From: Bryobacteraceae bacterium
GTDB lineage: Bacteria; Acidobacteriota; Terriglobia; Bryobacterales; Bryobacteraceae
Assembly: GCA_029975915.1 (NCBI GenBank)
Contig: JARKOC010000125.1
Location: forward strand, 54,269-118,268
Direction: 5' to 3'
Length of the DNA stretch: 64,000 bases
In this document: one piece after another, positions 8,152 through 16,566 of the stretch
Layout: each line of letters starts with the position of its first letter
Position numbering within the stretch: the first letter of the stretch is position 1
Program-made: the position numbers and the translations under genes
Notes under the pieces: model-generated
What the model was told of the DNA's origin: nothing
The model's database searches: none
What the model saw: the letters and a program-made list of their open reading frames with translations, nothing else

Positions 8152-8976
8152 ATGAACAAGCCGATTCTGTTTCTGCTGGCTTCCACCCTCGTCCTCAGCG
8201 TCTGCGCGCAACCTCCCGAGGACCGCAAGACGCGCGGCTGCTCTGACCCGCCCGGCTACTCCGACACACCCGTCATCCCGGGCCAGACCTGGAAAGTTCA
8301 TGACATCACCCGTCCGCATCCGCCGAAGGTCCCAGGCGCCGTTGTCACCACGCCTCCGCCGGCCGACGCGGCCGTCCTCTTTAATGGCAAGGACCTGTCG
8401 CAGTGGAAAAGCTACATCCGGGGACGCGAATCCGCGCCGCAGTGGAAGGTGGCCAACGGCTATGTTGAAGTCGCCGGCCGCGGCGACCTGGTAACCAAAC
8501 AGCAGTTCGGTGACATCCAACTGCACCTTGAATGGCAGGTCCCTACGCCGGTGGAAGGCTGCGGGCAGTGGGCGGCGAACTCGGGCGTCATCCTGATGGG
8601 CCGTTACGAGATCCAGGTGCTCGAATCCTTCAATAGCGTCACCTACGCCGACGGCCAGGCCTCGGCGATGTACGGCCAGTTTCCGCCGCGCGTCAACGCT
8701 TCATTGCCGCCGGGCCAATGGCAGAGCTACGACATCCTGTTCGAAGCTCCCCGCTGGGAGGGCTCGAAAATGGTGAAAGCGCCGGCCGTTACAGTATTCC
8801 ATAACGGCGTCATGGTCCACCACCGCCAGGAGTTCGTCGGCCAGATGGCCCACCGCATTCATAAGCCGTTCGAAGTCCACGGTCCCGAAGCGCCGCTGGT
8901 CCTCCAGAATCACGACGCCACCGTCCGCTACCGCAACATATGGATCAGGCCTTTGAAAGGTTACGACGCCAAGTAG
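8152..8976 (+). CDS. DUF1080 secreted protein (3-keto-glycoside hydrolase-like)
   Basis: A 274-residue exported protein with a cleavable signal peptide (MNKPILFLLASTLVLSVCAQ). A concanavalin-like beta-sandwich follows, with the DUF1080 hallmarks LFNGKDLSQWK, FGDIQLHLEWQVP, NSGVILMGRYEIQVLESF and QSYDILFEAPRW. ATG 8152 is 11 bases after an AAGGAG ribosome site (8135-8140); an in-frame GTG at 8140 overlaps that site and is rejected. Characterised DUF1080 members hydrolyse 3-keto-disaccharides. With the Tat-exported dehydrogenase upstream, that role is plausible here. A cysteine pair near the mature N terminus is unexplained. Confidence 0.88.
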   Translation: MNKPILFLLASTLVLSVCAQPPEDRKTRGCSDPPGYSDTPVIPGQTWKVHDITRPHPPKVPGAVVTTPPPADAAVLFNGKDLSQWKSYIRGRESAPQWKVANGYVEVAGRGDLVTKQQFGDIQLHLEWQVPTPVEGCGQWAANSGVILMGRYEIQVLESFNSVTYADGQASAMYGQFPPRVNASLPPGQWQSYDILFEAPRWEGSKMVKAPAVTVFHNGVMVHHRQEFVGQMAHRIHKPFEVHGPEAPLVLQNHDATVRYRNIWIRPLKGYDAK

Positions 8977-9136
8977 GATAGTCCTCCTGGCATTTCCCCG
9001 AGGCAACCTTCATCCGGCAGATAAGAGATACCGCGCAGTCTGACCGGCAGACATCCCGCACGCCCTCTGTTGCAGGGAGATCTTATGGGTCAATCCCGTG
9101 TGACGTGAAGTGGATTTCGCGCTCGAACAGACGCGG

Positions 9137-10288
9137 CTAATAGAATGAGAGCGGATTCCGCCGAACTTCGAGGGGGAACCGGACCACGCATCCTCGGCGC
9201 TGGGATTCGAAAGCCGCCACCACCATCTCGGTTGCGATTCTTGCTTCCCGGAGATTCGCCACCGGCTGCCGATCTTCTTCAACCGCGGAGATCAGATCCT
9301 TCACGGCCAGTATGTTGCCGCCGGCCAAACCATCATTCTTCAGGGGTTCCGGCACTCCTACCCCGGCCGAACTGATGGGGATCCAGGGCTTGCCGGTCCG
9401 TCCGGGCACCCATAGCGGATCGGGCAGAAAGAACATCTCTGGGAGGTGCCCTGTATCGAATGCTTGCACGATACCTTCCGTTCCGAAGATCTGGAAACCA
9501 AAGCGTGATGGCGGTTTTGCCGCATTCTTCAATGAATCCCAGTACGCCATGGCTCCACCAGTCAGCCGGTACATGGCATGGATCTCGTCGCCGGCGAGAA
9601 GATCTATGCCCTCGGCCCCTTCAGCGATGTCGTCTTGCCGGATCGGTCTTCCCTCCTTGAACACGCGCGCGAAGCACCACTCAGGCGCCCCGCCAAGCAC
9701 CGTGATGAGGTTGAACATGTGGGGACCGAGAACGAACAGGCCTTCGCCTCCGCCGCGCCGATCCTCCTTGTCGCGCGCGCGGAACTCGAGAATGCGGCCG
9801 AGTTTGCCGGATTCGATCAGGGCGCGCACGACAGGCAACTTTTGGCTGTAGCGGGTTTGGAAGGCGATGGCCAGCTTGGTGTTGTTCCGTTCACATGCGG
9901 CCTGCATTCGATCGGCTTCATCAAGCGTGCGGCAGAGCGGTTTTTCCAGGTAGATGCCGCGCGCGCCGCGTTCGGCCGCCGCCACCACCATGTCGCAGTG
10001 CTGATCCACCCAGCGGGGACAGACCGCGACCAGGTCCGGCTTCATCTCATCCAGCATTCGCCGGTAGTCGGTGAATCCGCGAGGATCTCCGAGCCGCTTG
10101 ACCGCCGCGGCGAGGCCAGATGGATCGGCATCCGCCACGGCGACGATCCTGGTTTGCGGAAACTCCCTCCAGACGGTATCAAGGCCGTGACCGTAGTTGC
10201 CGCGCCCCGTGTGGCCTATGACGGCGACCCGGTATGATTTGGTCTTGTGAAGCGCCGCCGCGCCGGCGAGGAAACGCCGCCGTTCCAT
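9137..10288 (-). CDS. Gfo/Idh/MocA-family oxidoreductase with Tat-like N terminus
   Basis: A 383-residue NAD(P)-dependent oxidoreductase. The N terminus MERRRFLAGAAAL looks like a short twin-arginine signal, but the hydrophobic stretch is short and stops at HKTKSYRV, so export is uncertain. The dinucleotide-binding strand is VAVIGHTGRGNYG, and the family motif EKP occurs in YLEKPLCRT. The C-terminal alpha/beta domain contains GPHMFNLI. ATG 10288 is preferred to an upstream in-frame start at 10312. It is transcribed leftward behind the PIG-L gene (103 bases apart) and is convergent with DUF1080. Substrate unknown. Confidence 0.87.
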   Translation of the reverse strand: MERRRFLAGAAALHKTKSYRVAVIGHTGRGNYGHGLDTVWREFPQTRIVAVADADPSGLAAAVKRLGDPRGFTDYRRMLDEMKPDLVAVCPRWVDQHCDMVVAAAERGARGIYLEKPLCRTLDEADRMQAACERNNTKLAIAFQTRYSQKLPVVRALIESGKLGRILEFRARDKEDRRGGGEGLFVLGPHMFNLITVLGGAPEWCFARVFKEGRPIRQDDIAEGAEGIDLLAGDEIHAMYRLTGGAMAYWDSLKNAAKPPSRFGFQIFGTEGIVQAFDTGHLPEMFFLPDPLWVPGRTGKPWIPISSAGVGVPEPLKNDGLAGGNILAVKDLISAVEEDRQPVANLREARIATEMVVAAFESQRRGCVVRFPLEVRRNPLSFY

Positions 10289-10390
10289 TGTCCCCACACG
10301 GATCTCGTCCACGTGTCTGCGCCTCCCATCCTGAAAATCGTTGCCAAGGCTTTTGGAGCCCGCGCTATGAAGTACATCTGCTCGAAGCCG

Positions 10391-11368
10391 CTACTTCAAC
10401 GGAACAGCGTTTTCCTTGACATAGGCGCCGATCCGCGAATCCAGGTCCGCGCCGGACGCTCCCGGCGGGACATAGTGAAATGCTTCGGCATACTCAACGC
10501 CATATTGCCTGCCCACTTCCCGGCTGCGCGCCAGGCCGAATTCCTTGATGTAATTGCGGTCAGCGGTGATGTCGTCGTCGCCAAGCAGAGGAAGACGCTG
10601 ATTCCGTTTCGCCAGTTCCGCCCGCAGTCGCGATCCTGAGCGTCCGGCAGGCCCTTTGGCCACGTTGGCGCGATTGGCGTCCACCTTCTTGTCGATCTGC
10701 CTGGTGATGTCCACAACGCGGGTGATCTCTGGCCGGCGAGCGAAATAGTACTTGTCCTGCACCGTCTTCACGTCGAATCCCGCGGCGAGTTGCTCAGGAT
10801 AGTCGTGCGGCCGGCCTGCCATCCAGCAAGCAGCTTCGGTGGCGCGTGCAAGCACGTAATGGTCCGGATTCTCTTCGTCATGCGCCCAGGGATCCCAGCC
10901 AACGACCGTGTCCACTTTGAGCATTCGAATGATGAAGATCAGACGGCAGATCAACTCATTGAGGGAAATGTCCCCCATGCGGTGGTTGTTGTAGTTCAGG
11001 TCGAAATTTCGTTTGCAGCCCAGGACACGGGCGACCTCGAGGTTGTCCCTTTCATTGCCCAGAACATGCTCGCCGATCGTGCCAGGCGTTCCGAGACCGG
11101 GTGCGTCGCCCATGTCGTCGTTGGTCGCACGGAGCAAGTAACCCGTATAACCTTCTTCGATCAGCTTGGCGACCGTGCCGGCCGCGAACAGAGGGATGTC
11201 GTCTGAGTGTGCTTGAAGGGCGAGCAGCACCTTGCCGCGGTGGGGCCGTCCTTCCCGGAACCGCTCCAAGACCACATTCCCGATTGTTGCCGCTTGTTGT
11301 TCAGACCAGGCCAACCGTGCAATAGCACCGGCGCCAAGTGATGTGAGCCAGAATTTGCGGCGCAACAT
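10391..11368 (-). CDS. PIG-L family deacetylase (LmbE-like)
   Basis: A zinc-dependent de-N-acetylase family protein of 325 residues, likely acting on an N-acetylated sugar or sugar conjugate. The zinc motif is AHSDD in LLALQAHSDDIPLF, where the common form is AHPDDE. Further family features are the DMGDAPG stretch and the late histidine of ENPDHYVLARATEA. The N terminus (MLRRKFWLTSLGAGAIARLAW) could be an export signal. ATG 11368 is chosen because a perfect TATAAT lies 7 bases upstream (11376-11381), so the mRNA may be leaderless; longer starts would overlap the divergent gene. Confidence 0.82.
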   Translation of the reverse strand: MLRRKFWLTSLGAGAIARLAWSEQQAATIGNVVLERFREGRPHRGKVLLALQAHSDDIPLFAAGTVAKLIEEGYTGYLLRATNDDMGDAPGLGTPGTIGEHVLGNERDNLEVARVLGCKRNFDLNYNNHRMGDISLNELICRLIFIIRMLKVDTVVGWDPWAHDEENPDHYVLARATEAACWMAGRPHDYPEQLAAGFDVKTVQDKYYFARRPEITRVVDITRQIDKKVDANRANVAKGPAGRSGSRLRAELAKRNQRLPLLGDDDITADRNYIKEFGLARSREVGRQYGVEYAEAFHYVPPGASGADLDSRIGAYVKENAVPLK

Positions 11369-11375
11369 GGATGCG

Positions 11376-11383
11376 ATTATACT
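11376..11383. promoter_or_regulatory. Overlapping back-to-back -10 elements between divergent genes
   Basis: On the minus strand 11381-11376 reads TATAAT, placed 7 bases before the PIG-L ATG. On the plus strand 11378-11383 reads TATACT, placed 17 bases before the TTG start of the enolase-superfamily gene. The two -10 boxes share four base pairs, as in symmetrical bidirectional promoters. I see no strong -35 box for either. Confidence 0.4.
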
Positions 11384-11400
11384 CTCGTCGAGGCCAAACC

Positions 11401-12531
11401 TTGAGAATCCAAGAGATCCGGGCGGCGGGACTCCGCCATGGGACGCCAAAGGGCGGCTGGGCGAATGAGATAAGGCCGGAAGACTGCGTACACACTCTGA
11501 TTGCCGTATCCACCGATGAAGGTATCACTGGCTGGGGATCGGCCTTCACGAACGACGGACTCGTTCAGGCGGCGTTGCGAGTCTTAGCCCCGCTGTATCA
11601 GGGCGAGAATCCACTGGAGCCCGAACGGGTCAGTGAAAAACTGCACGCAAATACGTTCTGGATGGGACGTGGCGGGTCGATCACCCATACCATCAGCGGG
11701 ATCGACATTGCCATGTGGGACATCCTGGGCAAGGCCATTGGGCAGCCTGTGGGTCGCCTGCTTGGCGGAAGGTACCGGGACAGGGTACTGCCATACGCAT
11801 CCATCCTCATGTGCGAGCCCGCTGGAATGGCGGATCAACTCGCCGCCGTGCTAGCCCAAGGATTCAGAGCCATCAAGATCGGATGGGGACCGTTCGGGCG
11901 TGGCAGCCTCGCTTTGGACGAAGAGATCATCCGAGTGGCGCGCCGCGCCATTCCTCCAGAGTGTCTGCTGATGGTGGATGCGGGCGCGAGCGACGCATTC
12001 TGGCTGCGGGACTACAAATGGGCGGCTCGAACCGCCCACATGCTCGCCGATTACGATGTGCACTGGTTCGAGGAGCCGATTCCGCCCGACAACCTTCGTG
12101 ATTATGTTCTGTTGAGGAACAACTCGCCGGTGCCGATCGCAGGCGGCGAGGTCCTGACACGCCGCCAGTCCTTCACCCCTTGGCTCCAGCAGGGAGCGTT
12201 CGACATCGTGCAACCGGACGTCACCAAGGTTGGCGGCATCAGCGAAGAACGCCGCATCGCCTGGATGGCGGAGGAGTGCGGGGTGAGGTTTATTCCCCAC
12301 GGCTGGAACACGGCGCTTGGGCTCGCCGCGGACTTGCATCTGGCATCCGCGAACAGAAATACCAACCTGGTCGAGTACCTCACGGGATCGCCGTTTATCG
12401 ATGATCTTGTGGATGGCGGTTGGCGGTTGGATTCGGAAGGGTTTCTCAGAGTTCCCGATAGTCCAGGCTTGGGAGTTTCAATCGACCTCGATGCCGTGGA
12501 GAAGTACACAGGTATTCGTTTCACAGACTGA
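11401..12531 (+). CDS. Mandelate racemase/muconate lactonizing enzyme family protein
   Basis: An enolase-superfamily enzyme of 376 residues, likely a sugar-acid dehydratase or epimerase that removes a proton alpha to a carboxylate. It has the capping domain with GWGSAF and SGIDIAMWDILGKAIGQPVG. The barrel carries the metal ligands in LLMVDAGAS, WFEEPIPPDN and PIAGGEV. A catalytic His is visible in FIPHGWNTA, typical of the mandelate-racemase-like groups. TTG 11401 gives the normal short N terminus MRIQEIRAAG and lies after a plausible -10; an in-frame ATG at 11371 would lie before that box. The substrate is not predictable from sequence. Confidence 0.85.
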   Translation: MRIQEIRAAGLRHGTPKGGWANEIRPEDCVHTLIAVSTDEGITGWGSAFTNDGLVQAALRVLAPLYQGENPLEPERVSEKLHANTFWMGRGGSITHTISGIDIAMWDILGKAIGQPVGRLLGGRYRDRVLPYASILMCEPAGMADQLAAVLAQGFRAIKIGWGPFGRGSLALDEEIIRVARRAIPPECLLMVDAGASDAFWLRDYKWAARTAHMLADYDVHWFEEPIPPDNLRDYVLLRNNSPVPIAGGEVLTRRQSFTPWLQQGAFDIVQPDVTKVGGISEERRIAWMAEECGVRFIPHGWNTALGLAADLHLASANRNTNLVEYLTGSPFIDDLVDGGWRLDSEGFLRVPDSPGLGVSIDLDAVEKYTGIRFTD

Positions 12532-12704
12532 CACGGTCCGATTGTTCCGGCAGGCCCGTCGCCGGTGCAGCACGGCAGTTGACGGGCAAGCCCACTTTGA
12601 GCACTCAAGTGCACCTGAAGCAAGGGGCGCCGGGGACGTAGTGGATGTACGCTTGTAGACGCTGATAGTTTGGAAATTTCACCCATGCCCACTGGAGGTG
12701 CTTT

Positions 12705-15290
12705 GTGGACCGGTGCAGACTCTCTCAACTGACAGCCGTACTGTCGTTATCATTGGCGGCCTTCCAACTGCCGGCGGTGCAGGCGCAAAGCGGCATCACC
12801 CCACCTGATAAGTTCTTCGGGTTCCGTCTGGGCAGCGACCGCAGCATCGCCCGCTGGGACAGACTCGTCGAATATTACCGCCTCATCGAGAAGGAGGCGG
12901 GCGGCAAGCTCAAGGTCGTGGACATGGGCCCGTCGACCGAAGGCAACCCGTTTCTACTCGTGATCATCTCTTCGCGCGGCAACATCGCAGCACTCGACCG
13001 CCTCCAAAAAGTGAACGCTGCCATCAGCGACCCGCGCGGCCGGCAGGAGTCCGAAATCCGCAAACTTGTAGCCGAAGGCCGCGCCGTCGTCCTCCAGTCG
13101 ATGAGCCTGCACGCGACCGAAATCGGAGGTGCGCAGATGGCCCCCGAACTCGCCTATGACCTGGTCTCGCGCACCGACGAAGAAACGGTCAGGATTCTCG
13201 ACAACGTGGTGTTCCTGCTGGTTCCGTCATTCAATCCTGACGGAGCCAACATGGTGGCCGATTACTACAAGAAGTATCTGGGCTCCCAATACGAGGGCGG
13301 TTCTCTCCCCTGGCTCTACCACAAATACGTAGGCCACGATAACAATCGTGACGCCTTCATGACCAACATGGTCGAGTCGCAATACATGGCCAAGATCATG
13401 TTCCGCGACTGGATCCCGCAGGCCTACGTCGACCACCACCACATGGGCAGCTACGGTGCTCGGATCTACATCCCGCCCTACGCTGAACCGATCCGGCCGC
13501 ATGGCGACCCGCTCGTTTGGCGGGAGATGAGTTGGTATGGCGCGCACATGGCCTATAAGGAAGAGGAAGCCGGGCTGTCCGGCGTCATCAACATGTCTCA
13601 GTATTCCGGCTGGGGCCACTTCGGCTTCCACTGGATCACACCATTCCACAACATCGCGGGGATGCTGACCGAATCCGCGAGCGCCAGAATTGCGACTCCT
13701 TTGTTTATTCACCCGGATCAATTGAAGGGCAACACCCGTGGTATGCCTGAATACGAGGCGCAGACAACCTTCCCCAATCCCTGGCCCGGCGGATGGTGGC
13801 GGCTGAGAGATATCATCGACCGCCAGAAGGTCTCGGCTTGGGCGTTGCTCGACCTCGCGGCTCGCAACCGGGAAACCGTGCTCTGGAATGCTTACTTGAA
13901 AGCCCGCCGCCAGACCGAACGTGGCGCTTCGGGCAAGCCGCTCGCCTACGTCATCCCGCGCGCGCAACATGATCCGCTCACCGCGGTGAAGATGGTGAAC
14001 AAGCTGCTCGCCCAGGGCATCGAAGTCCATGAATCACCAGGCGGGTTCACCACAGCGGCCGGCATGATCTATCCGCCTGGCTCTTGGGTGGTCTCGCTGG
14101 CGCAGCCCAAGATGGGACTGATCCGATACCTTCTCGGCCGCACATTCTATCCGGATAACGAATGGACGCGGTCCCGCGACGGTTCTCCCATACGGCCCTA
14201 CGACATGGCCACCGATACGATGTTCGAATTCATGGGCGTGCGCGTTGATCCCCTCAACGAAGCAGCCCCATCTGGCCTGGCGAAGATCGAAGCTCCCGTC
14301 GCGGCAGAGGGGAAAGTCACTCCTGGCTCTGCAGCCTACTCTCTAGACGGGCGGCTCAACGACAGTTTTCGCGCCGTGAATATGCTCATCGACCAGGGGA
14401 TCACCGTCCGCAGGATCGCTGCAAACTCCGGGGATCTCCGCGCCGGCGATTTCATCGTACCTGCGAGCCGTCCTGATGTCGTTGCCGGGATCGCGCGGAC
14501 GACTGGCGTGGATTTCCGCCCCTTGAAGGGCCCTTCACAGGGCCACGAAATGAAACGGCTCCGAATCGGAATGTACCGGCGTTATATGGGCGGGAACATG
14601 GATGAGGGCTGGACCAGGTTCCTGCTTGAACAATTTGGATTCCCATACAAATCCGTAATGGACGCCGAACTGAAAGCCGGTGGCTTGAACTCGAACTATG
14701 ACGTCTTCATCCTGCCCGACGATTCAACTGCCACGCTGACAGGCGAGCGCGGCGAATCGGCATCTCGCATCGAGCAGGAGTACCCGCCCGAGTATCGCAG
14801 CGGCTTCGGCAAGGAAGGAGTCGAGGCGCTGAAGTCCTTCGTTGACAAGGGCGGCACGCTGATCGCTTTGGGCGGCTCCGGCAGCTTCGCCGTCGACAAG
14901 TTCGACCTTCGGCTCAGGGACGTGACAGCTGGGATTAGCTCGAAGCAGTTCTGGTGCCCTGGCTCGACTCTGCGCGTCAATCTTGACACATCACACCCGC
15001 TTTCCTGGGGTATGCCGGAGAGCGGCCTGGCGCTCTATCTGGGAGGCAATGCCGTTTACGAGATCCTCCCCGGCCCTCACAATGACCGTTATCAGGTCGT
15101 CGTGCGTTACGCTGACCGCGATCTGCTTGAGAGCGGCTGGCTGGTCGGAGAGCAGTTGATCGCCAAGAAGGCGGCAGTGGTCGTCGCGGGATACGGGAAA
15201 GGGAGTGTGGTGCTTTACGGTATTCGGCCACAGCATCGCGCACAAACCCACGGCACATTCAAACTCTTCTTTAATGCGCTCGTAAAGTGA
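12705..15290 (+). CDS. Secreted M14-family zinc carboxypeptidase-like protein
   Basis: An 861-residue exported protein. GTG 12705 follows a GGAGGTG ribosome site (12694-12700), and residues 1-28 form a signal peptide ending AVQAQ. The first half is an M14 metallopeptidase domain: zinc ligands H136 and E139 in LHATEIGG, a third histidine in DHHHMGSYG (244-246), and a candidate catalytic glutamate E323 in LTESASARI. The second half (about 400-861) is not peptidase. Its last 200 residues (KEGVEALKSFVDKGGTLIAL, then NAVYEILPG) look like a glutamine-amidotransferase-like alpha/beta fold. It probably degrades peptides outside the cytoplasm. Confidence 0.85.
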   Translation: MDRCRLSQLTAVLSLSLAAFQLPAVQAQSGITPPDKFFGFRLGSDRSIARWDRLVEYYRLIEKEAGGKLKVVDMGPSTEGNPFLLVIISSRGNIAALDRLQKVNAAISDPRGRQESEIRKLVAEGRAVVLQSMSLHATEIGGAQMAPELAYDLVSRTDEETVRILDNVVFLLVPSFNPDGANMVADYYKKYLGSQYEGGSLPWLYHKYVGHDNNRDAFMTNMVESQYMAKIMFRDWIPQAYVDHHHMGSYGARIYIPPYAEPIRPHGDPLVWREMSWYGAHMAYKEEEAGLSGVINMSQYSGWGHFGFHWITPFHNIAGMLTESASARIATPLFIHPDQLKGNTRGMPEYEAQTTFPNPWPGGWWRLRDIIDRQKVSAWALLDLAARNRETVLWNAYLKARRQTERGASGKPLAYVIPRAQHDPLTAVKMVNKLLAQGIEVHESPGGFTTAAGMIYPPGSWVVSLAQPKMGLIRYLLGRTFYPDNEWTRSRDGSPIRPYDMATDTMFEFMGVRVDPLNEAAPSGLAKIEAPVAAEGKVTPGSAAYSLDGRLNDSFRAVNMLIDQGITVRRIAANSGDLRAGDFIVPASRPDVVAGIARTTGVDFRPLKGPSQGHEMKRLRIGMYRRYMGGNMDEGWTRFLLEQFGFPYKSVMDAELKAGGLNSNYDVFILPDDSTATLTGERGESASRIEQEYPPEYRSGFGKEGVEALKSFVDKGGTLIALGGSGSFAVDKFDLRLRDVTAGISSKQFWCPGSTLRVNLDTSHPLSWGMPESGLALYLGGNAVYEILPGPHNDRYQVVVRYADRDLLESGWLVGEQLIAKKAAVVVAGYGKGSVVLYGIRPQHRAQTHGTFKLFFNALVK

Positions 15291-15440
15291 CCGCAGGAGG
15301 CACCGGGAAGCGCAACCGTGCTTCACGTTCCTCGTAGGTGCGTATCCCGGGCGGAACGCAAGTCGTCCCATCCGCCGCGGAGTGAAATCGTGTGCTTGGG
15401 AGGATCCTTCCGTCCCGCCTGGGTATGATGAGTACAATCC

Positions 15441-16328
15441 ATGTTCACGAAACTCTTTGAGAATCGTTTCAGCCCTGACTCGATCGCCGCGTCGAGCCGG
15501 CTCGTGGCTGCCGCCGTGTTCATCACTCTTGTATGGGCCGGGCCTGCCGCTGCTCAACGTATCGCGTTGGAAAAACTCAGCCTCGCCGCAGCGAGTTCAG
15601 GAGGGCCTGGGGTGCGGATACAGCCGGTCATGAAGGGCGAAATCAAGGAAGTCCGCGCCGATTTGGTTTCGATCGCCGGACCCGCGCGTCATGTTGAGGC
15701 TTCGGATCCGGAACGCGCTGTCGTCTGGCTCTTTCTCGCCGGCAAGGGCCGCCTGCTAACAGGCCGCCAATCCTTCGACGTGGAAGGGGAGACCATTGCT
15801 CGGGCTCCACAGGGCTGGAGTTGGCGCATCGACGTGGGCCGTGGGGAGGTTCTCCATGCGTTGCGGGTGCGGCGTGCTCTGAACAAGGACGATCTCGCCG
15901 AACTGAAGAAATTCCCGCAGAACAATGCAGCTCCCCATGTGAAGAAGTTCAGTGAATGTCCAGCGTATGGCGAGGCGATCAAGAGCGCCAAAACTGTGAG
16001 CAGGACTCTCCTTCCCGAGAACTTTGTGCCCCGAATGGCCATGGGCACAGTGGAGACGACGGGGCCGGACACGGTTGGCGCGCACAGGCATCCAATGCTG
16101 GAACAGCTCTTCCTTGGCTTGCGGGACAACGACATCATTGTGATCGCCGACGATGCGCGGGCGAACTTGACGGAGTTCTCGATTCTCCACATCCCGCTCG
16201 GGTCGAACCACGGTGCTGAGGTCGCTGAGGGGAAGAAGTTGCACTACATCTGGATGGACTTCTTCATGGCCAAAGAGGGGCAGGAATGGCTGAAGATGCA
16301 CAAGCCATTAGAACCAGACAAGCCTTAG
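15441..16328 (+). CDS. Exported double-cupin protein, unknown function
   Basis: A 295-residue protein with an N-terminal hydrophobic segment at about 21-38, ending PAAAQ, so it is probably secreted. Two cupin-like beta-barrel halves follow. The first (about 60-145) has SFDVEGETIARAPQGWSW. The second (about 190-285) has the better metal-binding pattern in VGAHRHPMLEQLFLGL and IPLGSNHGAEV. The final metal set would resemble that of small cupin isomerases or dioxygenases, but I cannot name a reaction. A TATGAT box at 15424-15429 lies 11 bases before the ATG and no ribosome site is seen, so the leader may be very short. Confidence 0.7.
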   Translation: MFTKLFENRFSPDSIAASSRLVAAAVFITLVWAGPAAAQRIALEKLSLAAASSGGPGVRIQPVMKGEIKEVRADLVSIAGPARHVEASDPERAVVWLFLAGKGRLLTGRQSFDVEGETIARAPQGWSWRIDVGRGEVLHALRVRRALNKDDLAELKKFPQNNAAPHVKKFSECPAYGEAIKSAKTVSRTLLPENFVPRMAMGTVETTGPDTVGAHRHPMLEQLFLGLRDNDIIVIADDARANLTEFSILHIPLGSNHGAEVAEGKKLHYIWMDFFMAKEGQEWLKMHKPLEPDKP

Positions 16329-16432
16329 GCTGGCCATCTGGCGAGAGCCGGCCGCGTCTCGATGCCACTTCGCCCTATTCAGGCCGCGGCGTGACGAACT
16401 TGTTGGCTTGGGGCCAATGGACAGCAGGAAGA

Positions 16433-16522
16433 TGGCGGAGGAAGAGGGATTCGAACCCCCGAGCGAGTTACCCCGCTAACGGTTTTCAAGACCGCCGGTT
16501 TCAACCACTCACCCATTCCTCC
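16433..16522 (-). tRNA. tRNA-Ser (anticodon UGA)
   Basis: A 90-base class II tRNA read on the minus strand. The 5' acceptor strand GGAGGAA (16522-16516) pairs with TTCCTCC (16443-16437). The discriminator is G, as usual for serine, and CCA is encoded at 16435-16433. The anticodon loop CTTGAAA carries TGA at 16488-16486. A long variable arm (GCGGGG...CTCGC) and a T arm with GGTTCGAATCC are present. It reads UCA and related serine codons. Confidence 0.95.
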
Positions 16523-16566
16523 GCCTTCAGGTTAGCGAACTCGGCCCCCCTTGGCAAAGTACAACG

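Noticed and set aside
12597..12608. TTGAGCACTCAA palindrome as an operator
   Set aside because: Twelve bases only, no adjacent promoter I can identify, and no second copy seen nearby.
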